Numbered from the stretch's first letter, positions 16,556-30,520 are shown. The stretch is DNA of 64,000 bases from Psychromonas sp. L1A2 (GCF_009828855.1 NZ_WUAG01000002.1:1674001-1738000), one strand, 5' to 3'. Numbers and translations: made by a program. The notes: generated from the letters alone by a model not told the origin.

Positions 16556-17533
16556 TTAATCTTCCGCTATCTGGTAAGGGAGAGGAGCGTAATAAAGTGT
16601 AGAGCCTTCAAGTTCTTTTACTTGGAAAATATCTTCAGGATTTGTATCTTTCGGCAATACGGCTAATACTTCAATGTGACCATCACCGTATTGACATGCA
16701 GACACTATTGCACCGACTCGTTTCCAATTGTTATTTAATAATATTTCGATTGTTTGACCTGCTTTTGGGCAATCGTTTGAACGGCCTGTCAGAATAAACA
16801 TTGCACGTTTATTAGCTCCACGATATTTTGCTCTAGCTACCGTTTCTTGGCCGATGTAACAACCTTTTGTAAAGCTTATCCCATCAAGCGCCTGTAAATT
16901 CAACATTTGTGGGATAAATTGTGCAGATATTTGTGCTTCAATAAAACCGACACCTGCAGCAATATTCATTGCATTCCATAAACTGTCATCGAAGATTTCT
17001 GCTTTATTTTTTAAATCGGCTAATAAATCTTCAGCAACTGCATTTTTCATAATCGCAAGATAACGTAATGATGGATATGGTTGTTTTATCAATATTGTGC
17101 CGCTATCAAGTAAACTACTTGTTTCATGCGTTGTTGCCGTATCAACCTCTTCAGCAATATATTCTGCTGATTTAGGGCCTGCTAAACCAAATATTTTATA
17201 TTCAGTTTCTTTTTGTATCACGACTTTAGAAAAAGCAGCATATTTTTTTAATTCTGGTAATTGTACTTCAGAGACAGAGCTAGGCTGAGTTAATAAAACA
17301 CGGTCTTCTAATACAATTACTCGTGCGACTGTCCACGCTTTTCCTTGAGGGTTACAATGCGCAGCTAAGGTTTGCTGCCCGGTTTCTAATTTTTCAAGAT
17401 CACAAGTTAATTGTCCTTGTAAAAAAGTAATACGGTCTTCACCTGTTACACTAATTAAATCCCAGCTATCAAGTGGGCATAAAACTAAGTCTGGTAGCTT
17501 ACTAATGTTCTCAAGTTGGCTAAGTGTTCGCAT
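16556..17533 (-). CDS. ygfZ: tRNA-modifying/Fe-S cluster maintenance protein YgfZ
   Basis: The 325-residue protein belongs to the folate-binding YgfZ/GcvT-like family that supports Fe-S enzymes such as MiaB. The diagnostic motif KGCYIGQETVARAKYRG, with the conserved cysteine, lies at about residues 224-240. The N-terminal GcvT-like fold is marked by VTGEDRITFLQGQLTCDLE. It is divergent from sdhE-ygfX, the same arrangement as in E. coli. Length is normal (about 325). Confidence 0.94.
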   Translation of the reverse strand: MRTLSQLENISKLPDLVLCPLDSWDLISVTGEDRITFLQGQLTCDLEKLETGQQTLAAHCNPQGKAWTVARVIVLEDRVLLTQPSSVSEVQLPELKKYAAFSKVVIQKETEYKIFGLAGPKSAEYIAEEVDTATTHETSSLLDSGTILIKQPYPSLRYLAIMKNAVAEDLLADLKNKAEIFDDSLWNAMNIAAGVGFIEAQISAQFIPQMLNLQALDGISFTKGCYIGQETVARAKYRGANKRAMFILTGRSNDCPKAGQTIEILLNNNWKRVGAIVSACQYGDGHIEVLAVLPKDTNPEDIFQVKELEGSTLYYAPLPYQIAED

Positions 17534-17834
17534 ATTGGCCTCATTTTTGGTCTAATTGGTCTATTACAATGTTATAGCTCACAACCTATTTTGTCAGTAG
17601 TTGCTGTTAATAAAACGTTGTTGTTATGATGTTGTGCACTGTATATCAATTGATATAAATAACCGATTAATATTACACGTTATTAATTCGATAAATATTT
17701 ATTTGTGGGTCATCATCGTTTACTGCTAATTTTGCCTGAACTTACTTTTTAATGCAGTGTAGTATCATGTTTCATATTATTTTGGATTGCTATTATAAAT
17801 AATCCTCCATTTTTTTTAAAAGGAAGTATTTGTC
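17534..17834. other. Divergent promoter region ygfZ / sdhE
   Basis: The 301 bases are AT-rich and non-coding and should hold promoters for both directions. I see no clear operator. The sdhE ATG is preceded by an AAAAGGAAG ribosome-binding site. Confidence 0.5.
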
Positions 17835-18086
17835 ATGACAGAAGAGGTTTCTCTTTCTCGTTTATTGTGGGCTTGTCGTCGTGGTATGTTAGAACTTGAT
17901 GTACTGTTTATGCCATTTGCAAAAGAGGCTTACAGTGATTTAAGCCAACAACATAAATTGTCCTTTCAGCGTCTTTTGACTTGCGAAGACCCTGAGTTAT
18001 TTGCTTGGTTTATGGGGCATAAGACCTGTCCTGATCCTGATCTTGCTGAAATTGTCGATGTCATCCTCAAGCGCGTTAAATTATAA
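17835..18086 (+). CDS. sdhE: FAD assembly factor SdhE
   Basis: The 83-residue protein is the small helical chaperone that helps attach FAD covalently to the flavoprotein subunits of succinate dehydrogenase and fumarate reductase. The family's RGM motif appears as RRGMLELDVLFMPF at about residues 15-28, and the C-terminus keeps LTCEDPELFAWFMG. An excellent AAGGAAG ribosome-binding site precedes it. ygfX overlaps its 3' end in another frame. Confidence 0.95.
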   Translation: MTEEVSLSRLLWACRRGMLELDVLFMPFAKEAYSDLSQQHKLSFQRLLTCEDPELFAWFMGHKTCPDPDLAEIVDVILKRVKL

Positions 18087-18507
18087 CATACAATCTACCC
18101 GTTCATTTATCGCCAACGTACTGGCGATAATAACACTGCTATTCAGTGCTATTTTATTGTTTTTGTTGTGGGGAGTGGGTTGGTTTAGTGTTGTTTTTTT
18201 AATCGCTTATATATTAACTTCTTTTTATCTTGTCCAATCGTCAATACTCTTACCATTTTCTTGTGCTTTATCTGAAACTGGGAATATCGAAATCAATAAA
18301 CCCATGGTTATTGCAGGTAAGATTAATTCCCGATCTTTTTATAATGGTTGGATTATATTGCTATGCGTGGAAGCGACAGATAAGTTATTAGTGAAGCAGC
18401 TACAACACAACAAACCAAGAAAATGGTTTATTGTGTTTTATGATAGCGTTACAGAAGAAGAGTACCATTTACTTGCTCGTCTTATTAATAGCGCGCGTTG
18501 GGGTTAA
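18058..18507 (+). CDS. ygfX: YgfX/CptA-like inner-membrane protein
   Basis: With the ATG at 18058 the protein has 149 residues and overlaps sdhE by 29 bases, implying translational coupling. Two hydrophobic helices occupy about residues 20-65, followed by a short soluble domain with [11 protein letters not shown] near the end. That matches YgfX, the membrane partner of SdhE, which is described as an inner-membrane protein. Overall similarity is weak and the assignment leans on gene order. Its stop codon overlaps the nadB stop on the other strand by two bases. Confidence 0.72.
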   Translation: MSSSSALNYNIQSTRSFIANVLAIITLLFSAILLFLLWGVGWFSVVFLIAYILTSFYLVQSSILLPFSCALSETGNIEINKPMVIAGKINSRSFYNGWIILLCVEATDKLLVKQLQHNKPRKWFIVFYDSVTEEEYHLLARLINSARWG

Positions 18508-20132
18508 TCTTTTTTAGGGTTTAATATTGTTGGCTTAGGGTTATCGCTTTGTTCTGGATAATCCAAGTTGTAATGTAAACCTCTGCTTTCTTTTCTTCTT
18601 ATTGCACTTTTTATAATTAATTCTGCGACTTGAACTAAATTTCTCAGTTCTAATAAATTATTGCCTACTTTAAAGTTACTGTAATACTCAGTGATCTCGT
18701 GTTGTAATAATTCAACTCGACTTAGTGCCCTTTGTAAGCGTTTATCAGTGCGTACGATACCAACATAATCCCACATAAATAAACGTAGTTCATGCCAGTT
18801 ATGTTGAATAACAACTTGCTCATCTGAATTTTCAACTTGGCTATCATCCCAATCAGGAATCACTGCAAACTTGCGTTCTTTATAGAAAGGAATACGGTTA
18901 ATAATATCTTTTGCACAAGCATGCGCATATACAATACATTCCAGTAGTGAATTTGAGGCTAAGCGATTAGCTCCGTGTAAGCCTGTATAAGTCACTTCAC
19001 CTATTGCATATAAGCCATCAATGTCTGTTTGACCATGGTGATCAATCATAACACCTCCACAAGTATAGTGGGCTGCAGGAACAATAGGCATTGGTTGATG
19101 AGCAATATCAAGCCCTAAGAGTAAGCAGCGACGATAGATAGTTGGAAAGTGTTTTACAATGAAATCTTTGGGTTTATGGCTAATATCTAAATACATACAA
19201 TCCACACCAAGACGCTTCATTTCGTAATCGATCGCACGAGCGACGATATCACGCGGTGCTAATTCACCTCTTTCATCAAAGTCGGGCATGAAACGTGTTC
19301 CGTCAGGGCGTAACAATAATGCGCCTTCACCACGTAATGCTTCAGTTAATAGGAAATTTTTTGCATCGGCATGATATAAACAGGTTGGATGGAATTGATT
19401 AAACTCCATATTGGCTACACGACAACCACTTCGCCAAGCGAGGGCAACACCATCACCACTGGAAACATCAGGGTTACTGGTATATTGATATACTTTGCTC
19501 GCGCCGCCTGTTGCTAAAGTAACAAAGTGAGCATTAATTGTTTCGACATGCTCTGCCGTTCTATTCCAAACATAAGCACCTAATACGCGATTTGCAGGTA
19601 AATTTAGTTTTTGTGTGGTGATTAAATCAATGGCGTTGTAGCCTTCCATTAAGGTAATGTTTGGATGTTTTTTAACCGCAGTTAAAAGAGACTCTTCTAT
19701 TTCTCGACCAGTTGCATCTGCTGCATGTAATATACGTCGATGGGAGTGGCCTCCTTCACGAGTAAGGTGATATTGAGTTTCTTCTTGAGCATTAACTTCA
19801 GTGTCGAAGTTAACGCCAGTCTTAATTAACCATTGCATACTTTCTTTTGCATTGTTCACGGTAAAGCGAACAGCTTCTTCATCACATAAACCAGCCCCTG
19901 CAACAAGAGTGTCCTCAAAATGCGAGTCAGTGCTATCATCGTCAGAGAAAACAGCAGCTACACCGCCTTGAGCATAATAGGTCGAACCTTCTGAAAGTAT
20001 GCCCTTACTTAGTACTCTGACGGTACTGTGGTCTGCTATTTTTAGAGCTAGCGATAAACCTGCTGCGCCAGCGCCAATGATTAAAACATCACAAGTGTAT
20101 TGATGTTCAGTTTTTGTTTTAGTCTCTGTCAT
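18504..20132 (-). CDS. nadB: L-aspartate oxidase
   Basis: NadB oxidises L-aspartate to iminoaspartate, the first step of de novo NAD synthesis. The 542-residue protein has the FAD-binding start [20 protein letters not shown], the [14 protein letters not shown] block, the [16 protein letters not shown] substrate region, and [15 protein letters not shown] chose the ATG at 20132 because it gives the family's short N-terminus; an in-frame ATG at 20174 would add 14 residues, and neither has a strong ribosome-binding site. It is divergent from rpoE, as in E. coli. Confidence 0.95.
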   Translation of the reverse strand: MTETKTKTEHQYTCDVLIIGAGAAGLSLALKIADHSTVRVLSKGILSEGSTYYAQGGVAAVFSDDDSTDSHFEDTLVAGAGLCDEEAVRFTVNNAKESMQWLIKTGVNFDTEVNAQEETQYHLTREGGHSHRRILHAADATGREIEESLLTAVKKHPNITLMEGYNAIDLITTQKLNLPANRVLGAYVWNRTAEHVETINAHFVTLATGGASKVYQYTSNPDVSSGDGVALAWRSGCRVANMEFNQFHPTCLYHADAKNFLLTEALRGEGALLLRPDGTRFMPDFDERGELAPRDIVARAIDYEMKRLGVDCMYLDISHKPKDFIVKHFPTIYRRCLLLGLDIAHQPMPIVPAAHYTCGGVMIDHHGQTDIDGLYAIGEVTYTGLHGANRLASNSLLECIVYAHACAKDIINRIPFYKERKFAVIPDWDDSQVENSDEQVVIQHNWHELRLFMWDYVGIVRTDKRLQRALSRVELLQHEITEYYSNFKVGNNLLELRNLVQVAELIIKSAIRRKESRGLHYNLDYPEQSDNPKPTILNPKKD

Positions 20133-20225
20133 GGCATTATATGCTCTGTTTTGGATGAAATGATTAACTAACATTCCGAGTAATGAGAGAGTTTATCCAA
20201 AAACATCTTTGTTTTGAATTTATTT

Positions 20226-20253
20226 GGAACTTTCTTTTTTAATAAAAGTCATA
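20226..20253 (+). promoter_or_regulatory. Candidate sigma-E autoregulatory promoter of rpoE
   Basis: GGAACTT is followed after 16 bases by TCATA, close to the RpoE consensus GGAACTT-N15-17-TCAAA. It lies about 45 bases upstream of rpoE, matching the known autoregulation of this operon in relatives. Confidence 0.55.
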
Positions 20254-20299
20254 TCTGTGAGAATCAATAGCTCACTATAAATATAGGTAGAAAAGCTCA

Positions 20300-20878
20300 A
20301 TGAATGAGCGTGAATTAGATTTACAGTTAATACAACGTATACAAAATGGTGAGCAGCAAGCATTTGCATTATTAGTACGTAAGTACCAAACGCGTGTGGC
20401 TAACATACTCACACGTTATGTGCGAAGTTCTGGTGATATACCTGACGTGTCGCAAGAAGTGTTTATAAAAGTATATAAATCATTACCTAACTTTAGAGGT
20501 GATAGTGCTTTTTATACTTGGCTATTTCGAATTACGGTAAATACAGCTAAAAACTATTTAACAAGTCAAAGCCGACGTCCTCCAGCATCTGATATTGATG
20601 CAGAAGAAGCTGATAGTTATGACGGAAGTGGTGCTTTAAAAGATGATGCTAACCCTGAGGCAATTTTACATTCACAGGAAATAAAGCAAGTTATCTTAAA
20701 AGTAATTGGTGATTTACCTGATGAGTTAAAGTCAGCGATTACATTACGTGAACTTGAAGGCATGAGTTATGACGAAATTGCACAAATTGAAAATTGTCCA
20801 ATTGGTACCGTTAGATCTCGCATCTTTAGAGCGCGTGAAGCAATTGATAAACAATTAAAACCTTTATTAGAAAATTAA
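20300..20878 (+). CDS. rpoE: RNA polymerase sigma factor RpoE (sigma-24)
   Basis: The 192-residue ECF sigma factor directs the envelope-stress response. Region 2 shows DIPDVSQEVFIKVYKSLPNF and the DNA-melting segment FYTWLFRITVNTAKNYL; region 4 has LRELEGMSYDEIAQIENCPI and GTVRSRIFRAREAI. Length and sequence are as in enterics. It heads the rpoE-rseA-rseB-rseC operon and is released when RseA is degraded. Confidence 0.97.
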   Translation: MNERELDLQLIQRIQNGEQQAFALLVRKYQTRVANILTRYVRSSGDIPDVSQEVFIKVYKSLPNFRGDSAFYTWLFRITVNTAKNYLTSQSRRPPASDIDAEEADSYDGSGALKDDANPEAILHSQEIKQVILKVIGDLPDELKSAITLRELEGMSYDEIAQIENCPIGTVRSRIFRAREAIDKQLKPLLEN

Positions 20879-20890
20879 TTGGAATTTATA

Positions 20891-21424
20891 ATGAAAGAAT
20901 ACTCACAAGACCTATCATCACTCATTGATAATGAGTTAGGTGATAAAGAGGTCATTAATACGGTTCTTGAAGATGCAGCTTTACAAAAACAGTTTTCAAG
21001 ATATCAACTAATTGGTGATGTACTTCGTGATGAAAGCAATGGCTTAGATTTGCGAATGGATGTTACAGATAGTGTGATGGCTGCAATTGCTAATGAACAG
21101 CAGGATGATTATGTTGCACCTTTGAGCGCAGCTCCTGAACCAGAGAAAAGTAATGTTGTGCCATTTATGAAACGCTTTGGACAGTATGCGATTGCTGCAT
21201 CTGTAGCAGGTGTTGTGGTTGTTAGTAGCTTGATGGTAAATCAAGGTTCAGCAACTGACCCAAGTGTTGCTCCGGTATTAAATACCGTACCATTTGGCGG
21301 CGCAGCTGCACCAGTTAGTTTACAAGCAACACCATTACAAACTAAAAGTGATATCAAAGAGCGTAATGAACGTGTAGAAGCGTTATTAAAAGACCATCAG
21401 CTACAGTTACAAACACAGCCTTAA
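20891..21424 (+). CDS. rseA: Anti-sigma-E factor RseA
   Basis: The 177-residue protein has an N-terminal cytoplasmic sigma-binding domain (YSQDLSSLIDNELGD, FSRYQLIGDVLRDES). A single membrane helix spans about residues 96-113 (YAIAASVAGVVVVSSLMV), followed by a periplasmic tail for RseB. DegS and RseP cleave it under envelope stress. I chose the ATG at 20891, 12 bases past the rpoE stop; the TTG at 20879 would add four residues. A long Ala/Pro-rich periplasmic segment is normal for the family. Confidence 0.93.
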   Translation: MKEYSQDLSSLIDNELGDKEVINTVLEDAALQKQFSRYQLIGDVLRDESNGLDLRMDVTDSVMAAIANEQQDDYVAPLSAAPEPEKSNVVPFMKRFGQYAIAASVAGVVVVSSLMVNQGSATDPSVAPVLNTVPFGGAAAPVSLQATPLQTKSDIKERNERVEALLKDHQLQLQTQP

Positions 21425-21432
21425 GGTTAACG

Positions 21433-22443
21433 ATGAAACATCGATTATTTTTAGTTGCGTTAATGTCGCTATTGTCTTTATTAGTGTCACCGCAACTAAT
21501 CGCAAGCCCAGAAGTAGCCCAATCAGAAGTTAAAATCGAAACTAAACAAGCATTACCGTCTGCTTTAAATTATTTAAATAATATGAAGCAGGCTTATCAG
21601 AAATTAAATTATAAACTGCTTTATCTTAATACTGCTCAAAATCAAATAGAGCCGAAGCAACTTATCCATGGTGTTGTAGATGGTAAAAGCATTGCTTACT
21701 TCTATTTCTTAAATGGAACAATGCGAGAGTCTTTACAGTTTGATGGGAAAATTAGTTTCTACCAACAGGGTAGCCAAGCCTATAGCTTAGCAACCAATCG
21801 AGATCAAAGTGTCTTTGCTAATATTGCTAATTTTGACTTTGAAAATGGTAATAAGAATTATGAATATATCATTCTTGGTAGAGATAGAATCGCAGGAAAA
21901 AAAGCCATCGCGATCCGAATGATTAGTAAAGATCAATATCGATATAGTTATATTGTATGGCTCGATTTAGAAAGTTATTTGCCATTACGTCTCGATATCA
22001 TTAATAAATCGAATCAAATTGTTGAACAAACTATGGTTGTTTCATTGAATATAAGTGAAACCATAAACCCGTGGATCCAACAGCTAAGTGTTCAGGCAAC
22101 CCCTGAAGTATTACATCTACCGTTAACTACAATGGCGGAGTTACCTAAGTGGCAACTTGATTGGATGCCGCCAGGTTTTGAAATCGTAAAAGACGATCAG
22201 CATAAATTAATGATGCACGATACAGACCCTGTTTCATATATTATGCTTAATGATGGTATTGTGCGTGTATCTGTTTATGTATCAACGAAACAAACAGAAT
22301 TAGCAGAACAACAGAATATTATTCAACGCGGTGGAACACTAATTTATACTAAGCAAACAGAAAATATTGAAATTAATGTTATTGGAGAAATTCCACTTCT
22401 TACTGCAGAAAAAATTGCAGCCTCAATCGAGCCTTCGAAATAA
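21433..22443 (+). CDS. rseB: Sigma-E regulator RseB, periplasmic
   Basis: The 336-residue protein has a signal peptide (about 1-25, ending LIAS). It then has the lipoprotein-localisation-like MucB/RseB fold (LNYLNNMKQAYQKLNY) and a C-terminal domain with ELPKWQLDWMPPGFE. It binds the periplasmic part of RseA and shields it from DegS until off-pathway lipopolysaccharide is sensed. It follows rseA by eight bases, and its stop overlaps the rseC start as TAATG. Confidence 0.93.
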   Translation: MKHRLFLVALMSLLSLLVSPQLIASPEVAQSEVKIETKQALPSALNYLNNMKQAYQKLNYKLLYLNTAQNQIEPKQLIHGVVDGKSIAYFYFLNGTMRESLQFDGKISFYQQGSQAYSLATNRDQSVFANIANFDFENGNKNYEYIILGRDRIAGKKAIAIRMISKDQYRYSYIVWLDLESYLPLRLDIINKSNQIVEQTMVVSLNISETINPWIQQLSVQATPEVLHLPLTTMAELPKWQLDWMPPGFEIVKDDQHKLMMHDTDPVSYIMLNDGIVRVSVYVSTKQTELAEQQNIIQRGGTLIYTKQTENIEINVIGEIPLLTAEKIAASIEPSK

Positions 22444-22880
22444 TGCTACATGAAACAGGTAAAATAATAGATATAACCGTTATTAACGGAGAAAAAACAG
22501 CAATTGTTGAATGTATCTCTAAATCTGCCTGTAAATCATGTAGTAGTAATGATAATTGTGGGGTAGGTATTGTTGCTAAAGGTCTTAGTGATAAGTCTCA
22601 TAAACTATCCATGCCATTTAAAGAAGGGATGAAGGTTGATCATTCCATAGAGTTATTAATTGAAAATAACGATATCGTTAAAAGCTCACTAATTGTTTAT
22701 ATCATTCCTCTATTCCTTTTTATCGTTACATGTACATTAAGTAACTTATTTTTCTCTAATGAACTGCTGGTTATCTTCGCATCTGGTGTGTCTTTAGTTG
22801 TTGGAACTTGTATCGCTAAAGCTGTTTCATCAAAGCTATACCCAATCAACAGCCTCAATAAACTCATCAGTACAAAATAA
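22443..22880 (+). CDS. rseC: SoxR-reducing system/sigma-E operon protein RseC
   Basis: The 145-residue inner-membrane protein has a cysteine-rich N-terminal domain with Cys at 24, 30, 33 and 39 (CISKSACKSCSSNDNCGVG), likely a metal or Fe-S site. Two membrane helices follow at about 79-97 and 103-122. RseC family members influence sigma-E and SoxR reduction. It shares one base with the rseB stop. It ends the operon; lepA, the usual next gene, is replaced by an rRNA operon. Confidence 0.92.
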   Translation: MLHETGKIIDITVINGEKTAIVECISKSACKSCSSNDNCGVGIVAKGLSDKSHKLSMPFKEGMKVDHSIELLIENNDIVKSSLIVYIIPLFLFIVTCTLSNLFFSNELLVIFASGVSLVVGTCIAKAVSSKLYPINSLNKLISTK

Positions 22881-22963
22881 CATCTAAATAAACTGTTAAA
22901 TTGAACAGTTTGTTTGTTAATTAATCACTCTGTGATTTAATTGAAATAAACGCAATAAAACAC

Positions 22964-22991
22964 TTGCCAATAGTTTCGCTATCCCTATAAT
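22964..22991 (+). promoter_or_regulatory. rrn operon 1 promoter P1
   Basis: TTGCCA and TATAAT are 16 bases apart and followed by the GC-rich discriminator ACGCCGCAC, the pattern of stringently controlled rRNA promoters. The same promoter stands before the second operon at 32761. Confidence 0.8.
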
Positions 22992-23097
22992 ACGCCGCAC
23001 AGACAAGGACGGAGGCGCAAGCCACTAACCAACACTGAGAATATTTTAACGTATTAACGCTTCGTAGTTCGCTTCGAAATTAAGTTAAATTAAAACG

Positions 23098-23125
23098 TTG
23101 ACATTGTTCGAAAGGCGCGTAATAT
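23098..23125 (+). promoter_or_regulatory. rrn operon 1 promoter P2
   Basis: TTGACA and TAATAT lie 16 bases apart, followed by the discriminator ACGCCGCC. It is about 107 bases downstream of the P1 -10 hexamer, so the operon has the usual P1/P2 tandem. Confidence 0.8.
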
Positions 23126-23147
23126 ACGCCGCCTAGCCGAAAGGCAC

Positions 23148-23160
23148 GCTCTTTAACAAT
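23148..23160 (+). promoter_or_regulatory. boxA antitermination site, rrn operon 1 leader
   Basis: GCTCTTTAACAAT matches the rRNA boxA bound by NusB-NusE. A second boxA (TGCTCTTTAACAAT) sits in the 16S-23S spacer at 25215-25228. Confidence 0.85.
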
Positions 23161-23162
23161 TT

Positions 23163-23185
23163 AATCAAACAATCTGTGTGTGCAC
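23163..23185 (+). other. 16S processing stem, 5' arm (rrn 1)
   Basis: This arm pairs almost perfectly with 25017-25039 beyond the 16S 3' end (shared AATCAAACAATCTGTGTG and its complement). It forms the long duplex that RNase III cuts to free pre-16S. Confidence 0.8.
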
Positions 23186-23378
23186 TTGTTGTTGATGTGA
23201 TTTCAAAAAAATCAAAGTCCTTTCTTGTAAAGGCAACATCAATAATAGTGACACACGAAATAATTCATTATTTCAGAATAATAAATTGTGAGTTTCTTAT
23301 ATTTATATAGGGAGATTAGCAGTAAGTTTTAGTCAGTAGTATTGAGTCGCACTTTTAATTAAGTGCAAATTAAACTTT

Positions 23379-24923
<1,545 letters not shown>

Positions 24924-25069
24924 CGTAAAGAAACACATTAGCAAGCCTTACGGTGAATTTGCTTAGGCAAATAAACCTACCGGCTATGAAAGTTTGCTTA
25001 GGCAATTTTCATATGAGTGCCCACACAGATTGTTTGATTAGACTGATTAGAAAGCAAAGTAGGTTCCGG

Positions 25070-25145
25070 GTCCCCATCGTCTAGAGGCCTAGGACACCGC
25101 CCTTTCACGGCGGTAACAGGGGTTCAAATCCCCTTGGGGATACCA
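25070..25145 (+). tRNA. gltT: tRNA-Glu (anticodon TTC) in the rrn 1 spacer
   Basis: The 76-base gene includes an encoded CCA end. The acceptor arms GTCCCCA/TGGGGAT, the anticodon loop CCTTTCACGG with TTC, and the T-loop GGTTCAAATC are all visible. It is the only tRNA in this spacer. Confidence 0.97.
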
Positions 25146-25540
25146 ACTACTACTTTAATGAAAGATACTTAATAACTGTTCTTGCTTAGAATGATTATTA
25201 AGTGTTTTTAACACTGCTCTTTAACAATTAGGAAAGCTGATAAATGTTCTTATTTATCACACAATAACAATGACACTTCGGTGTTGATTGGTGTGATAAA
25301 TATAAACGAAATTGTTCTCAGTATTTAAAATAACTACTTGTAGTTAAATTAGATATTGTAATCAAGCAAAATAAAAAGCACACATTATAGTAATTCGTTA
25401 CTGTAATGTGAGTACGTATCTACTCAGTTAATTTATTAATTGATAGGTGCACGAAAAACGATTGTTTTTCATATGTAAAATATGAGTCACAAGCGTCTTG
25501 GAAGCAACATACACATCTAGACACTGTTTAGGTGTTGTAT
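25146..25540 (+). other. Spacer between tRNA-Glu and 23S, rrn 1
   Basis: The 395 bases hold a second boxA (25215-25228) and the 5' arm of the 23S processing stem at 25528-25547. That arm is exactly complementary to 28420-28439 after the 23S. Apart from these RNA signals I see no gene. Confidence 0.8.
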
Positions 25541-28428
<2,888 letters not shown>

Positions 28429-28585
28429 ACAACACCTAAGTGGTGTTGGTGTTTACCAAGACTAGAGTGGATACTCTTTAAACTAGCGCTTGTGAAGTAT
28501 ATTTACATAAAAAAAATTTTGTAAGATGAAAAAATTTCAAAGATTAGAGCATTTAAAAACATCAGTTTTTCTAATTAACATTTTA

Positions 28586-28705
28586 TGCTTGGCGATAATA
28601 GCGCTGTGGTACCACCTGATCCCATGCCGAACTCAGAAGTGAAACGCAGCTGCGCCGATGATAGTGTGAGGTCTCCTCATGTGAAAGTAGGTCATTGCCA
28701 AGCGC
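28586..28705 (+). rRNA. rrf: 5S ribosomal RNA, rrn operon 1
   Basis: The 120-base gene has the terminal helix TGCTTGGCG / GCCAAGC and the conserved core CCCATGCCGAACTCAGAAG. Ends are approximate to a base or two. Confidence 0.93.
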
Positions 28706-28716
28706 CTAATACGAAC

Positions 28717-28750
28717 AATCCCTGTTGACTAACGTCAGCAGGGATTTTTT
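28717..28750 (+). terminator. rrn operon 1 terminator
   Basis: AATCCCTG and CAGGGATT pair, with an inner GAC/GTC extension, and a run of Ts follows. The same terminator recurs at 38504 and, altered, at 38847. Confidence 0.85.
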
Positions 28751-28784
28751 CGTTTTGATGATTTAATAATGTGATGCTTTAATA

Positions 28785-28834
28785 ATACCATTCCGCCTAA
28801 TTATGTGATCTAATGTATTTAATTATTAACTGAT
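28785..28834 (+). mobile_element. 50-base left-end fragment of the IS630-family element
   Basis: These 50 bases match the left end of the complete IS at 29411, including the terminal repeat ATACCATTCCGCCTAATTA. They stop where a second, different IS630-like end begins. It is the remnant of an older copy. Confidence 0.75.
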
Positions 28835-29410
28835 ACCAATTCCGATAATTAAGTTTCCAGATTAGCCCAGTCCCTATAACATTGTGAGATGACTCTATTT
28901 TTATCTTCACTGAAGCGATTCCAAGCATCACAACATTTATTGACAATATCGTTATAACCGTCAAAGCATCTATTCGCGATTTCATTATCCCGCATCCAAT
29001 GCCAAACTTGTTCGATTGGATTCAATTCAGGAGAATACGGAGGGAGGTGAATGATCGTTAAATTAGTAAACTCTTCAGCTAAATACGACTGGTGCCAACT
29101 GGCTCGAACCATTATTATAACGGCATATTTTCCCTTTGGGGTTGCATCAGAAATTAAGCGTAAATGAATCTTCATCACTTCACTATTACTGTAAGGCATT
29201 ACTAATGCCTCGGTTTGACCTGTATTGATACAGACCGCGCCAAATAAATAAGCATACTCAAATTGTTGCTGCTGAATGGCCCTTGGTCTGGTTCCTTTTT
29301 TTGCCCATATCCTAGTTGTTGTATTACGTTGACCAAACCTAGCCTCATCCTGAAACCAAATATGTACCTCTTTTAAATGAACATGCCTAGGGATCTTAAG
29401 GATCGTATTT
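28833..29410 (-). pseudogene. Truncated IS630-family transposase, second type
   Basis: The element has an outer end ATACCAATTCCGATAATTA at 28833. Its minus-strand frame covers only the C-terminal half of an IS630/Tc1-like transposase and is open from 29410 to 28849: IWFQDEARFGQ, LPPYSPELNPIEQVWHWM. It is homologous to the intact transposase at 29480 but clearly a different element. The second catalytic aspartate is lost (IIMVRASWH in place of IIMDGAGWH), and the N-terminal half was removed where the next IS begins, so it is inactive. Confidence 0.8.
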
Positions 29411-30518
29411 ATACCATTCCGCCTAATTATGTGATCTAATGTATTTAATTATTAACTGATTATATTCTCTTGGTGACGTATGAAAAAACATGATTTTTCT
29501 GAATTGGCCAAAACACATAAAAGTGTTCGTATGAGACTGCGTTATTCTGCTCTAGCGCACTTTCAAGAAGGCAGCTCTCGTACCGATATAGCTAAATTTC
29601 TTAAAGTGAGCCGTACTAGTGTTAATAAATGGATATCTCAATATCATCAAAATGGATTGGATGGATTAATTGATAAAAAGACAACTGGACGTCCCTTACG
29701 ATTATCTGAAATCCAATCACTTCAACTAATTCAATATATTAATGAATATACAAAAAATGATAAGGGTGGCCGATTAGTAGGCACTGATATCCAGTTGTTT
29801 ATTGCTGATAATTTTGGCCATCAATACCACCTTTCAAGTGTCTACAAATTACTTCACCGTTTAGGTTTTTCATGGATAACCTCTCGCTCTAAGCACCCAA
29901 AACAGTCCCTTGAAGTTCAAGAAGATTTTAAAAAATTCCAAATAAAAATGATCCTTAAGATCCCTGGCCATATCTCATTAGATAGAGTCGATATCTGGTT
30001 ACAAGATGAAGCACGTTTTGGACAACAAATACAACAACAAAGCTATGGGCTAAAACAGGTAGGACCATTAGCTGTGAAACAGCAACAGTTTGAATATGCA
30101 TATTTATTTGGCTCCGTTTGTGTCACTAATGGGCAATCACAAGCGATGGTAATGCCTTATGTCAATAAAGACATTATGTATGCTCACCTTAAACAAATAT
30201 CCATGAGTACCGCCGAAGATCGGCATGCAGTCATTATTATGGATGGGGCTGGTTGGCATACAGAAGATCTTGCGACAGACTTTAATAATGTTAGCGTAAT
30301 TAAGCTTCCTCCGTACTCCCCAGAATTAAATCCGATAGAACAAGTGTGGGGCTGGTTGCGTCAATATCATTTCGCTAATCGTTGTTTTAATGGTTATGAA
30401 TCAATTGTGGATGCGGTTTGTTATGCATGGAATTACTTTGTAAGTGATAGTCAAAGAGTAATAAAAATGTGCACTAGGGATTGGATGAATCTGATCAACT
30501 AATTAGGCGGAATGGTAT
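29411..30518 (+). mobile_element. Complete IS630-family insertion sequence
   Basis: The element is 1108 bases and bounded by perfect 19-base inverted repeats ATACCATTCCGCCTAATTA. IS630 members insert at TA, and TA is present at both ends. It carries one uninterrupted transposase gene and sits inside the truncated second IS630-type element. Confidence 0.88.
29480..30502 (+). CDS. IS630-family transposase
   Basis: The 340-residue protein has an N-terminal helix-turn-helix (HFQEGSSRTDIAKFLKVSRT, SVNKWISQYHQNG) and a winged-helix linker. The DDE domain has its three acidic residues visible: QDEARFGQ near residue 177, IIMDGAGWH near 255, and LNPIEQVWGW near 289. All are intact, so the enzyme could be active. 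Relatives move by cut-and-paste into TA dinucleotides. It is the only gene of its element. Confidence 0.93.
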   Translation: MKKHDFSELAKTHKSVRMRLRYSALAHFQEGSSRTDIAKFLKVSRTSVNKWISQYHQNGLDGLIDKKTTGRPLRLSEIQSLQLIQYINEYTKNDKGGRLVGTDIQLFIADNFGHQYHLSSVYKLLHRLGFSWITSRSKHPKQSLEVQEDFKKFQIKMILKIPGHISLDRVDIWLQDEARFGQQIQQQSYGLKQVGPLAVKQQQFEYAYLFGSVCVTNGQSQAMVMPYVNKDIMYAHLKQISMSTAEDRHAVIIMDGAGWHTEDLATDFNNVSVIKLPPYSPELNPIEQVWGWLRQYHFANRCFNGYESIVDAVCYAWNYFVSDSQRVIKMCTRDWMNLIN

Positions 30519-30520
30519 AA

